Assembly (NCBI GenBank): GCA_900315565.1
Contig: OMZS01000001.1
Coordinates: 124,001 to 188,000, forward strand
Length of the DNA: 64,000 nucleotides
Direction: 5' to 3'
From: an uncultured Prevotellaceae bacterium
Lineage (GTDB): Bacteria; Bacteroidota; Bacteroidia; Bacteroidales; Bacteroidaceae
Shown: positions 47,501 to 55,419 of the stretch, piece after piece
How the letters are laid out: the number at the start of each line of letters is the position of its first letter
Numbering within the stretch: position 1 is the stretch's first letter
Position numbers and translations under genes: made by a program
Notes under the pieces: model-generated
What the model saw: the letters and a program-made list of their open reading frames with translations, nothing else
Database searches by the model: none
Told to the model about the DNA's origin: nothing

Positions 47501-47778
47501 GTTGACTCAGAAGGAACCTGCAAGGAGAAATTTCCGTCGAAGTCGGTAATGGTACCCATCGACGAATTTCCCTTGACAACAATCGAAGCACCGATGAGCG
47601 CCTCGTTGTTAGCATCGACCACTGTTCCCTTGATGGTGATGCCTCCCTGCGCCATGGCGGTGCCACAGAAGGCTATCAGCATCAGAACAGACAACGTCAA
47701 TGCTTTGAGCAATTGTTTTCGTTCTTTCATCTTGACTGATTTTAATTCAATAGATTTTTTAGGGGTTATTTCTTTCAT
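44563..47778 (-). CDS. xusA: XusA: SusC-like TonB-dependent transporter
   Basis: About 1071 aa from ATG 47778. A GTG four codons upstream and an internal ATG at 47730 (directly before the signal peptide, ending GTAMAQGG) are alternatives. Carboxypeptidase-regulatory-like domain about 48-130 (TIKGTVVDANNEALIGASI), TonB box (LSEVVVVGFG), plug with SusC signature YGVKGANGVILITTKRG, and barrel to the C-terminal Phe-rich strand (INFGIRFNL). First gene of the xus operon, behind a roughly 230-base leader. Imports xylan fragments across the outer membrane with XusB. Confidence 0.93.
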   Translation of the reverse strand: MKEITPKKSIELKSVKMKERKQLLKALTLSVLMLIAFCGTAMAQGGITIKGTVVDANNEALIGASIVVKGNSSMGTITDFDGNFSLQVPSESTTIVVSYVGMDTKEFRVGKQRTFNVTLTENTQLSEVVVVGFGQQKKASVVGAITQTTGEVLTRAAGITDIGAALTGNLPGVVTMASSGMPGDEEPQIIIRGASSWNNSAPLVLVDGIERPMSSVDIQSVATISVLKDASATAVYGVKGANGVILITTKRGQEGKAQINVSANAIMKVPSKLPDKYDSYQALMARNTVVEHELNLYPESFAYIRPVSFIENYRNQDPNATDEFGNLITERYPNVDWQRALFEDYAMSYNANLNVAGGTRFVKYFAGVDFVNEGDLYTDFGNGRSYPTGYGYNRVNVRSNLDFNITKSTVLKINIAGSNGKQKTPWVNSVNNEWQIAQQWNGIYNISPDVFLPKYSDGSWGFLPGSTNVDNGAQGIALGGTQYITTTRINTDFVLEQNLDFITKGLNFRGMIAWDNTFQESGRGINDLYNDPQNKWINPETGVAVYKQPYEGYDRFDYTQGNKWSTKGGSVNNGATTRNLNYQLQLNWARTFGKHDITAMGVFARQETAWGSMIPNYREDWVFRVTYAFANRYFFEYNGAYNGSEKFSKDNRFAFFNSGAIGWMISEEPFMKYLREKKIIDMLKLRASYGEIGDDNIPNARFLYMDQWSYGGTTAMDVNQGQSPYTWYRESTVGNPSVHWETVKKTNIGIDYGILGGLFAGAIEFFHDKRTDILVPGGQRAVPSYFGQSPATANLGKVETHGFEVEVRFNKMLNNGMHLWANMSMTHAENEIKIKDDQPLLPAYRKDAGYAIGQTHAFIDKGMMQTFDDIYGSPKTDANDGQKLPGDYYIVDFNGDGKVDNVNDFVPYGHPTTPQNTYNATLGFEWKGFNFMAQFYGVTNVTRDVTMISFADVMVANVYDQGTWWSTDHYGADIVTPRFNTTPYQSYYGTQYLCDGSYIRLKNVELGYTFTQPWLQKIGMKSLKLFVSGNNLWVWTRMPDDRESNFAANGNAGNGAYPTMRRINFGIRFNL

Positions 47779-48011
47779 GTGATTATTCACTTTACATTTT
47801 TCAGGCCTTTCGGCTGTTCTGCCCGCATGGCAGCCCCGTCAAGGGGGAAGTTGGCTCTTGCATAAGACCCGGCGACTCAAAAAAACCAGGCCACTACAGC
47901 TGATAAGATACATTGTTTTGAAACTTTTATTTAGGTTATTTTTTTACTGCTACAGGCATATCGTTCGCCCAAGGGTTAGTTCTGCTGGCACATTCATGCA
48001 CAAATTCGGTT

Positions 48012-48020
48012 GCAAAGTTA
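48012..48020 (-). promoter_or_regulatory. -7 element of the xus operon
   Basis: TAACTTTGC on the minus strand, matching TAnnTTTG. No TTTG lies at -33, as expected for a promoter needing activation. It leaves a leader of roughly 225-235 bases before xusA. Confidence 0.7.
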
Positions 48021-48211
48021 ACATCTTTTTATATAATAGACTTTACTAATTGTTACACGCACTTTATGAAGTGTAACAGCTGTTAAAAAACGCCTGTTTA
48101 TCGGCAAAAACTGCTACTTCGTGTTAAATTTCCACTAGATTACAAAAACATCGCCATGTTCTGCGCAACCATTCTTAAACACCCGATAATTATCTCACGA
48201 CAATAACTCAA

Positions 48212-48252
48212 AATTCTCTAGAAAATTTCATCCTCGTGTCGGGCGTTATTTT
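48212..48252 (+). promoter_or_regulatory. Bipartite palindromic motif, copy 1
   Basis: AATTCTCTAGAAAATTT, 15 bases, CGTTATTTT. The first part is a near-perfect palindrome centred on CTAG. It lies about 190 bases upstream of the xusA -7 element. Confidence 0.6.
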
Positions 48253-48296
48253 TCCAAAACGTGACTTTACAATTTTAACTCGCGACAAAATTATAA

Positions 48297-48337
48297 AATT
48301 TTCTAGAAAATTTCATCTTAGCGCCGAGAAATATTTC
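48297..48337 (+). promoter_or_regulatory. Bipartite palindromic motif, copy 2
   Basis: AATTTTCTAGAAAATTT (the core AAATTTTCTAGAAAATTT is a perfect 18-base palindrome), 15 bases starting CATC as in copy 1, then AAATATTTC. It is 85 bases from copy 1, close to eight helical turns. Confidence 0.6.
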
Positions 48338-48491
48338 AGCCAAATTAAGTTTTTTTGCGTTTTCTCGCCATCATAGCCCCACAAAGCCAGCGCACAGCCA
48401 TTGCCACTGGGCAATCTACCAACGTTACCCGCACGCACATATACAACAACTGAACGCGCAAACACTGCAACCATGCACATATATAAAGCAA

Positions 48492-48516
48492 CGGGGCCGA
48501 CATCACGCCGGCCCCG
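48492..48516. other. GC-rich hairpin in the xusA/regulator intergenic region
   Basis: CGGGGCCG pairs with CGGCCCCG across a 9-base loop in otherwise AT-rich DNA. There is no T-run directly after it on the plus strand; on the minus strand it is followed by TTGCTTT. No gene ends nearby, so it may be part of a small RNA or a site of unknown role. Confidence 0.5.
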
Positions 48517-48747
48517 CTGTTGAAACTAAATTTAATAAAAAACTACTTACTACTAAACTATTTATTATGCTACTAACCTAAAAACTGCTAATTTATACGT
48601 TAAGGTATTTTGATGTCTGTCCAAAGAAAATGACGAAAGAAAAGCGCACGAAACGGTTTCTGCCTCATTTTCACGCTGCAAAATTAATAAGGAGAACGAA
48701 AAATGATTACATTTTTTGTAACATATACTTTATTTTTTGTTCACAAA

Positions 48748-48780
48748 TTTGGCATTTTTGCCAAAATGCACTATCTTTGC
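48748..48780 (+). promoter_or_regulatory. Promoter of the xylan regulator gene
   Basis: TTTG (48748-48751), 20 bases, TATCTTTGC (48772-48780). A full consensus, which suggests constitutive expression of the sensor, in contrast to the incomplete xusA promoter. Confidence 0.82.
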
Positions 48781-48858
48781 AGCATATTTGATACATGAGC
48801 GAAAAAGCGAACGTTGGAAAACATGAGAAAACAATGTAAAATTTCTTACCATCTTGCC

Positions 48859-51800
48859 ATGAACACGAAAAGACTCGTTCTTCTTTCAGTAATCTTTTTC
48901 GTAGGGCACGCAGTGCTTCATGCGCAGACGGGAAAGCTATTTGATGCCAACCAGCAGCTGTCGAGCAGTTTCACCAGCCAAGTGTATCTCGACAACGACG
49001 GCTTCATCTGGTCGGCCACCCGCAACGGACTGAACAAGTACGACGGCTACCAGTTCCGTATCTTCAAAAAAGAGAAAGACCACGACAAGGGCATGGCCAG
49101 CAACTACGTGAACTGCATTATTCAGGACCGCAAGGGGCTGTTCTACCTCGGCATGTGGGCTGCCCTGCAGACCTTCGACGGTACCCGCTTTCACGATGTG
49201 AAGGTGAAAGACCTCAACGGCCGCGGAGTGACCCCTTACGTCACCTGCTTCGTGGAACGCAAGAACGGTGAGATATGGGCCGGCACATCGGGACTGGGCG
49301 TTCTGAAATTCGACAATGCCGGAAACGCCCATCAGGTGGGCGGAGCCTTTAAGGACATCCACACCGTGCTCGACATCATGGAAGACAACAAGGGCCAGCT
49401 GTGGGTGCTCTCGCGCGGCCATGGCCTCATTCAGTACGACGGCAAGCGCGCCCAACACCACCTCACCACCCAACCCATGGCCAGCTACCTGCGCAAAATG
49501 AGCAAGGACAACAAGGGCAACATCTACGTGGGTACATCACGGGCCGGACTGCTGCGCCTGGAGGGCAAAGAGTTCAAACCTGTAGATGGCACAGGCGACA
49601 AACCCATCTCCTCGCTCTATTTCAACCGTCAAGGCAAGCTCATGCTAGGCTACGACGGCGAGGGACTGGGCATCTACGACCCACAGACGGGCACCATCAC
49701 CAACAATCCTTACTTCAGCCGTGAGGTGGATTTGGCCAAATGCAAAGTGCAGTCAATCACCGAAGACCGCAGCGGCAACGTGTGGCTCGGACTCCTGCAG
49801 AAAGGCCTCTACATGCAGCCAGCATCGCCTCCCATGTTCAATTACATGGGCTACAAGCTCGGCGAACAAAACAAAATAGGCTCGGCCTGCATCGTCAGCA
49901 CCCTCATCGACAGCCAGAAACGCGCCTGGATTGGCACCGACAAGGACGGACTCTACTGTTTCGACCAGCAGATGCAGCTCATCAAACACTACAAGGAGAA
50001 TTTCCCCGCCACCATACTGACCATTGCCGAAGACCGCACGGGGCGCATCTGGACAGGCTCGTACAACGAGGGCGGCGGATGGATTGACGCGGTCAGCAAA
50101 ACGTATCACCGCTACCCCTTCTCGCCTCCCAACATCAGCATTTTCGACATTGACGTTGACAGCAGCAACCGCCTCTGGATGGCCACCATGGGCAACGGAC
50201 TGCTCATGCTCGACCAGCAAACCAACCAGCTCACCGCCTACGTCATGAGAAAGGGTGCGGCCGAAACGCCCAGCATCAACAGCATCACCAACGACTACAT
50301 ATCGCAGCTGTCGGTCTCGCCCGACCAAAAACGCGTTTATGTGGCTACCACCATGGGCGTGTGCTGTCTCGATATTGAGAAAAACAGCTGGATCAGCCTG
50401 TTCGGCAAGAACTGTTTGAATTATGGTACGCCCGTGCGCATTGCGCGCGAGTACTCCAACTGCCTTTGGATAGGCACCAACGACGGTCTCTACTGTTTCG
50501 ACCTGCTGAACAAAAAACTGCAGCAATACACCACCGAGCGCGGACTCTCGGACAACGGCATCGCCTCTATCGAACAAGACAAGAAAGGCCGCCTGTGGAT
50601 TTCAACCGACCACGGATTGTGCTGCCACGACCCAAAAACCGGACTCACACAAAACTACTTCATCGACAACGGACTGCAGTCGAACGAGTTCAGCGACGGT
50701 GCATCGTGGACCACTCCGTCGGGTATCATGGTCTTCGGCGGCGTGGGCGGCGTGACATGGTTCAACCCCATGGACATACAGCAAGCCAAGTGGGAGGCGT
50801 CGGTGCAGCTCACCGCACTCACCATCAATGGCGAACCCGTGACACCGCTCACCGAGTCGGGACGTTTCCACGTTACCGACACCACCGTCATTGCCAGCGA
50901 CCACTTCGAACTGGGCTACCACGACAACTCGTTTGCCCTGCAGCTCTCAACGCTCACCTACGACAACCCCGAGCACATCACCTATCTTTATAGCATCAAC
51001 GGCGAAAAGTTTGTGCGCCTGCAGCCCGGTGTCAACGAAATCACTTTCTCGCACCTGGCTCCTGGCACCTATCACTTCAGGGTGAAAGCCGAGCGCAACA
51101 ACATCGAGACGCCCGAACGGAAGTTCACGCTTGTGGTTCACGCCCCGTGGTATCGCTCCAACGTGGCCTACATCTTCTATTTGCTGCTCCTGGCGTTCGC
51201 CATTTGGCAATACCTCAAGCAGACACGCAGAAAACAGCAAAACCGTCTGCAACTGCAAGAGCATATTCACGCCGAGCAGATGGGCGAAGCCAAACTGCAG
51301 TTCTTTATGAACATCAGCCACGAAATCCGAACGCCTATGACGCTCATCATCACGCCGCTGCTCTCGCTCATGAAACAAGACAACGACCCGCATCGGCGCG
51401 GCATCTACGAAACCATCAAGCGCAATGCTGAGCGAATACTCAACCTCATCAACCAGATGATGGACCTCCGGAAAATCGACAAGGGCATGATGCAGATGCA
51501 CATGCAGGAAACCGACCTCATTTCGTTTGTCGAAGAAATACACTCGCTCTTCAAGCATCAGGCCAACGCCAAGCAAATCAGCCTTACCTACGAGCACGAC
51601 ACCGAATCGCTGCCCGTATGGATTGACCGCGGAAACTTCGACAAGGTGGTGGTGAACATCCTCTCCAACGCCTTCAAATTCACTCCCCCGGGAGGAAAAA
51701 TCGACATCAACGTCACCCACAACGACACCGACGCAACCATCGCCATCAGCGACAACGGCGAGAAAATACCCGAAGACAAGCTCGACAAGATTTTCGAACG

Positions 51801-52842
51801 CTTCTATCAGACCACATCCTCCATCAACGACCGCAACGTGGGCACTGGCATCGGCCTCGACCTCACCCGCTCGCTCGTTGAGCTGCACTACGGAGCCATC
51901 AAGGCACACAACCTGAAGCAGGGGTGCGAGTTCTTGGTCACCATCCCGCTAGGAAACGCCCATCTCAAACCCGAGGAAATGATGACCGAGGCAGAGCCTG
52001 CACCCCAGACGCTGGTGAGCGAAGAGCTCGAAGAGCTGGAGCAGCCCCTCGTAGTGCCTGAAAAGCGTCCCAACGAGCGGCTAACCGTGGTTGTTGCCGA
52101 AGACGACGACGAAATCCGCAACTATGTGGCCAGCGAGCTGAGCAACGAATACAATGTGAAGACCTGCATCAACGGACGCGACGCTCTGGCCGAGGTCTAT
52201 CGCTCGATGCCCGACATCGTCGTGAGCGACATCATGATGCCCGAAATGGACGGCAACACCCTTTGCTCGCAACTCAAGTCGAACCAGAGCACCAATCACA
52301 TCCCCATCATTCTGCTCACGGCCAAAAACCGCGACGAAGACAGGCTCGAAGGCCTTGAGACGGGTGCCGACGCCTACATCGTCAAGCCTTTCAATATGGA
52401 CATTTTGCGCCGCACCATCATCAATCTCATCAACTCGCACCGCCTGCTCAAGCTGAAATACGGACAAACCACTAAGCTGGAGAGCAGCGTGGAGGAAGTG
52501 AAGATGAAGTCGCCCGACGAAAAACTGCTCGAAAGGGTCATGAACACCGTCAACAAGCACATGAACAACTCCGACCTCAGCGTTGATATGATTGCCAACG
52601 AGGTGGGCATCAGCCGAGTTCACCTGCACCGCAAAATGAAAGAACTTACCGGACAGACACCTCACGACTTCATACGCAACATACGTCTGAAACAGGCTGC
52701 CAACCTGCTTGCCAACCAGAACATGAACATCACAGAGGTGGTGTATGCCTGCGGATTCTCTAACGCGGCCTCGTTCTCAACCATGTTCAAGAACGTTTAC
52801 GGCATGTCGCCTCGCGACTACATGAAAGAGCACCATAAGTAG
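48859..52842 (+). CDS. Hybrid two-component system sensor-regulator of the xylan locus
   Basis: About 1327 aa from ATG 48859, chosen because it directly precedes a signal peptide (MNTKRLVLLSVIFFVGHAVL ending HAQTG); ATG 48823 is an alternative. Periplasmic two-propeller sensor with Reg_prop repeats (IWSATRNGLNKYDG, IWAGTSGLGVLKFD, LWISTDHGLCCHD), Y_Y_Y domain (about 665-755), one membrane helix (VAYIFYLLLLAFAIWQYL), HisKA with His821 in NISHEIRTPM, HATPase_c, receiver with Asp1124 in VVSDIMMPEMDG, and C-terminal AraC-type HTH. It would sense xylo-oligosaccharides and activate the divergent xus operon and probably the glycosidase clusters. Confidence 0.93.
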   Translation: MNTKRLVLLSVIFFVGHAVLHAQTGKLFDANQQLSSSFTSQVYLDNDGFIWSATRNGLNKYDGYQFRIFKKEKDHDKGMASNYVNCIIQDRKGLFYLGMWAALQTFDGTRFHDVKVKDLNGRGVTPYVTCFVERKNGEIWAGTSGLGVLKFDNAGNAHQVGGAFKDIHTVLDIMEDNKGQLWVLSRGHGLIQYDGKRAQHHLTTQPMASYLRKMSKDNKGNIYVGTSRAGLLRLEGKEFKPVDGTGDKPISSLYFNRQGKLMLGYDGEGLGIYDPQTGTITNNPYFSREVDLAKCKVQSITEDRSGNVWLGLLQKGLYMQPASPPMFNYMGYKLGEQNKIGSACIVSTLIDSQKRAWIGTDKDGLYCFDQQMQLIKHYKENFPATILTIAEDRTGRIWTGSYNEGGGWIDAVSKTYHRYPFSPPNISIFDIDVDSSNRLWMATMGNGLLMLDQQTNQLTAYVMRKGAAETPSINSITNDYISQLSVSPDQKRVYVATTMGVCCLDIEKNSWISLFGKNCLNYGTPVRIAREYSNCLWIGTNDGLYCFDLLNKKLQQYTTERGLSDNGIASIEQDKKGRLWISTDHGLCCHDPKTGLTQNYFIDNGLQSNEFSDGASWTTPSGIMVFGGVGGVTWFNPMDIQQAKWEASVQLTALTINGEPVTPLTESGRFHVTDTTVIASDHFELGYHDNSFALQLSTLTYDNPEHITYLYSINGEKFVRLQPGVNEITFSHLAPGTYHFRVKAERNNIETPERKFTLVVHAPWYRSNVAYIFYLLLLAFAIWQYLKQTRRKQQNRLQLQEHIHAEQMGEAKLQFFMNISHEIRTPMTLIITPLLSLMKQDNDPHRRGIYETIKRNAERILNLINQMMDLRKIDKGMMQMHMQETDLISFVEEIHSLFKHQANAKQISLTYEHDTESLPVWIDRGNFDKVVVNILSNAFKFTPPGGKIDINVTHNDTDATIAISDNGEKIPEDKLDKIFERFYQTTSSINDRNVGTGIGLDLTRSLVELHYGAIKAHNLKQGCEFLVTIPLGNAHLKPEEMMTEAEPAPQTLVSEELEELEQPLVVPEKRPNERLTVVVAEDDDEIRNYVASELSNEYNVKTCINGRDALAEVYRSMPDIVVSDIMMPEMDGNTLCSQLKSNQSTNHIPIILLTAKNRDEDRLEGLETGADAYIVKPFNMDILRRTIINLINSHRLLKLKYGQTTKLESSVEEVKMKSPDEKLLERVMNTVNKHMNNSDLSVDMIANEVGISRVHLHRKMKELTGQTPHDFIRNIRLKQAANLLANQNMNITEVVYACGFSNAASFSTMFKNVYGMSPRDYMKEHHK

Positions 52843-53005
52843 ATGAAAGATGAAAAATGAAAGATGAAAAATTAAAAATATTAATATAAATAAGAAATGA
52901 TGAAATGAAGAATCCCGCAGACGCGCTGTGTTTGCGGGATTCTTCATTTCACATTCTTCATTTCACAAAATTCTTTATTCTTCATTCTTCATTCTTCATT
53001 AATTT
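52843..53005. repeat. TGAAAGA and TTCATTC repeats around a terminator
   Basis: ATGAAAGATGAAAAATGAAAG units follow the regulator stop, and ATTCTTCATTCTTCATTC units precede the argS promoter. The terminator at 52902-52950 is embedded between them. One of the two clear simple-repeat patches near housekeeping genes, the other being around the RNase H start. Confidence 0.75.
52902..52950 (+). terminator. Terminator of the regulator gene, made partly of repeat DNA
   Basis: An 18-base perfect inverted repeat: GAAATGAAGAATCCCGCA (52902-52919) and TGCGGGATTCTTCATTTC (52933-52950), 13-base loop. The inner GC-rich part is a normal terminator stem; the outer parts are the surrounding AATGAAG repeat. Confidence 0.8.
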
Positions 53006-53008
53006 AAT

Positions 53009-53017
53009 TACCTTTGC
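53009..53017 (+). promoter_or_regulatory. -7 element of argS
   Basis: TACCTTTGC, 28 bases before the argS ATG. It is identical to the metK -7 element. Confidence 0.7.
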
Positions 53018-53045
53018 ACCCGAAAATCAGAAACATCCATAGGTT

Positions 53046-54878
53046 ATGAAGATAGAAAACATGATAAGCGAAGCCGTAAAGCAAGCTGTGAAGACGCTTT
53101 ACGGACAGGATGTACCCGACAAAATGGTACAGGTTCAGAAAACAAGAAGCGAATTCGAAGGAAATCTCACACTCGTGGTGTTTCCCTTCGTAAAGATGGC
53201 CCGCAAGAGTCCTGAGCTCACCGCACAGGAGATAGGACAATATCTGGCAGAAAACTGCGAGGCCGTGGAGCGCTTCAACGTCGTGAAAGGATTCCTCAAT
53301 CTGGTTGTTGCACCCGCCGCCTGGCTTCGTCTGCTTGCCGACATCGACGCTGACGAGCATTACGGCTTCAAGCGCCCGGCCACCACTGACGATGGAAACG
53401 AAACTGCCCCGCTTGTCATGATAGAATATTCGAGCCCCAACACCAACAAACCCCTGCATCTGGGTCACGTGCGCAACAACCTGCTCGGATGGTCGCTGGC
53501 GCAAATCATGCAGGCCAACGGCAACCGTGTGGTGAAAACCAACATTGTGAACGACCGCGGCATACACATCTGCAAATCGATGCTCGCCTGGCAGAAATGG
53601 GGCAATGGCGAGACACCCGAAACCAGCGGAAAGAAAGGCGACCACCTGATTGGCGACTACTACGTGGCCTTCGACAAGCACTATCGCGAGGAGGTGAAGC
53701 AGCTCAAAGAAAAGTTCGTGGCCGAGGGCATGGACGACGAGAGTGCCGAGAAACGTGCCAAGGACGAGGCTCCGCTCATCAAGGAGGCGCACGAGATGCT
53801 GGTGAAATGGGAGCAGAACGACCCCGAAGTGCGCGCGCTCTGGAAGAAAATGAACGACTGGGTGTACGCCGGATTCGACGAGACTTACCAGCGCATGGGT
53901 GTTTCGTTCGACAAGATTTATTACGAGAGCCAAACCTATCTCAAAGGCAAGGCCAAGGTGGAAGAAGGCCTGCAAAAAGGACTCTTCTACCGCAAAGACG
54001 ACAACTCCGTCTGGGCCGACCTCACCAACGAAGGGCTCGACCACAAGCTGCTACTGCGCAGCGACGGCACCAGCGTTTATATGACCCAGGACATCGGCAC
54101 TGCCGAAATGCGCTACGAGGACTACCCCATCGACAAGATGATTTACGTGGTGGGCAACGAGCAAAACTACCATTTCCAGGTGCTCAGCATTCTGCTCGAC
54201 CGGCTCGGATTCAAATGGGGCAAGGAGTTGGTACACTTCTCCTACGGCATGGTGGAGCTTCCCAACGGAAAGATGAAGAGCCGCGAAGGCACCGTGGTCG
54301 ATGCCGACGACCTGATGAGCCTGATGGTTGACGATGCTTACCGCACTTCCATGGAACTGGGCAAGTTCGATGACATGACCGAAGAGGAGCGCCGCGAAAT
54401 AGCCCGCATCGTAGGCATGGGCGCACTGAAATATTTCATTTTGAAGGTGGACGCCCGCAAAAACATGCTCTTCAACCCCGAAGAAAGCATCGATTTCAAC
54501 GGCAACACAGGTCCCTTCATTCAATACACCTACGCACGTATCCGCTCTATTCTGCGCAAGGCCGAGGCTGCTGGCCTCAACACCTGTGCCCAGATCACCG
54601 CCGGCGACCTTAACGAAAAGGAGGTTGAGCTCATTCAGAAACTGAGCGAGTTTGGAGCCGCCGTCGAGCAGGCCGGCAAAGACTATTCGCCCAGCGGCAT
54701 TGCCAACTACTGCTACGAGCTGACCAAGGTATTCAACCAGTTTTACCACGACTATAGCATTCTCAACGAAACCGACGAACAGAAAAAACTCATGCGCCTG
54801 GCGCTGGCCAAGAACGTGGCTAAAACCATTAAAAACGCCATGAGCCTGCTCGGAATAGAAGTGCCCGAACGCATGTAA
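53046..54878 (+). CDS. argS: Arginyl-tRNA synthetase
   Basis: 610 aa, full length. N-terminal additional domain (MKIENMISEAVKQAVKTLYG), class I HIGH motif as HLGH in NTNKPLHLGHVRNN, KMSKS-like region GKMKSREGTVVDADD, and C-terminal anticodon-binding DALR domain. Charges tRNA-Arg. It has its own promoter; the next gene starts 13 bases later if the TTG start is used. Confidence 0.96.
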   Translation: MKIENMISEAVKQAVKTLYGQDVPDKMVQVQKTRSEFEGNLTLVVFPFVKMARKSPELTAQEIGQYLAENCEAVERFNVVKGFLNLVVAPAAWLRLLADIDADEHYGFKRPATTDDGNETAPLVMIEYSSPNTNKPLHLGHVRNNLLGWSLAQIMQANGNRVVKTNIVNDRGIHICKSMLAWQKWGNGETPETSGKKGDHLIGDYYVAFDKHYREEVKQLKEKFVAEGMDDESAEKRAKDEAPLIKEAHEMLVKWEQNDPEVRALWKKMNDWVYAGFDETYQRMGVSFDKIYYESQTYLKGKAKVEEGLQKGLFYRKDDNSVWADLTNEGLDHKLLLRSDGTSVYMTQDIGTAEMRYEDYPIDKMIYVVGNEQNYHFQVLSILLDRLGFKWGKELVHFSYGMVELPNGKMKSREGTVVDADDLMSLMVDDAYRTSMELGKFDDMTEEERREIARIVGMGALKYFILKVDARKNMLFNPEESIDFNGNTGPFIQYTYARIRSILRKAEAAGLNTCAQITAGDLNEKEVELIQKLSEFGAAVEQAGKDYSPSGIANYCYELTKVFNQFYHDYSILNETDEQKKLMRLALAKNVAKTIKNAMSLLGIEVPERM

Positions 54879-54884
54879 TGTTCA

Positions 54885-54945
54885 TTGAGAATTGACAATT
54901 GTTCATTCTGAAATTAATCGAAATTGTAAATTGTCAAATAGTAAA
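54885..54945 (+). repeat. AATTGACAATTG-type repeat covering the RNase H gene start
   Basis: TTGAGAATTGACAATTGTTC followed by GAAATTGTAAATTGTC-type units. The repeat continues from the argS stop up to a few codons before the conserved part of the RNase H protein, and seems to have replaced its normal start. Confidence 0.7.
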
Positions 54946-55404
54946 CTACAGAATCCTCCCTCCTACCGCAACGACACGGTTCTGCCTTTGCCCCCAGAGG
55001 TAAAGGCAGACGCGTGGGCAGTTGACGCGGCATGCTCTGGAAATCCTGGCCCCATGGAGTATCAGGCCATCGACTTGCAGACGGGCTACCGCGTGTTCCA
55101 TTTCGGTCCCGTTCGGGGAACCAACAATATTGGGGAGTTTCTGGCCATTGTTCATGCACTGGCTTTAGCGTGGCAACAACGATTGCCCGATAAAACCATT
55201 TATTCGGATTCTTATAACGCCATTCTGTGGGTGAAAAAGCGTAAATGCAAAACCAAACTCGAACGGACACCCGACACCGAACAACTTTATCAAATTATCG
55301 AGCGCGCCGAACGATGGCTGCAAACCCACGACTACCACAACCCTATCATCAAATGGGAAACCAGCAAATGGGGCGAAGTGCCTGCCGACTTCGGCAGGAA
55401 ATAG
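54892..55404 (+). CDS. Ribonuclease H family protein with unusual start
   Basis: The conserved body (about residues 28-170) is RNase H type: Asp in AVDAACSGNPGPMEYQ, Glu in NNIGEFLAIVHAL, Asp in IYSDSYNAILW and the last Asp in VPADFGRK, so all four catalytic carboxylates are present. It would degrade RNA in RNA:DNA hybrids. The open frame has no ATG before the domain; the possible starts are TTG at 54892 or 54931, inside simple-repeat DNA (residues TIVHSEINRNCKLSNSK). Either a TTG start is used or the gene has lost its start by repeat insertion. It lacks the N-terminal viroplasmin-like domain of many Bacteroidetes RNases H1. Confidence 0.75.
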   Translation: MTIVHSEINRNCKLSNSKLQNPPSYRNDTVLPLPPEVKADAWAVDAACSGNPGPMEYQAIDLQTGYRVFHFGPVRGTNNIGEFLAIVHALALAWQQRLPDKTIYSDSYNAILWVKKRKCKTKLERTPDTEQLYQIIERAERWLQTHDYHNPIIKWETSKWGEVPADFGRK

Positions 55405-55419
55405 CCCTGTGGCGTTTCA

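Larger units (their letters stand above)
47779..48858. other. 1.08-kb divergent regulatory region between xusA and the regulator gene
   Basis: No gene of ordinary size. It holds the xusA -7 element (48012), two copies of a bipartite palindromic motif (48212-48252, 48297-48337), a GC-rich hairpin (48492-48516), about 230 bases of AT-rich DNA with TACTACTAAACTATTTATTA, and the regulator promoter (48748-48780). A 14-codon ORF (48795-48839) starting MSEKANVGKHE lies in the regulator leader; I see no reason to call it real. Confidence 0.75.

Noticed and set aside
48795..48839. A 14-codon leader peptide before the regulator gene
   Set aside because: No Shine-Dalgarno or regulatory codons, and it ends without a terminator-like structure; chance ORF is more likely.
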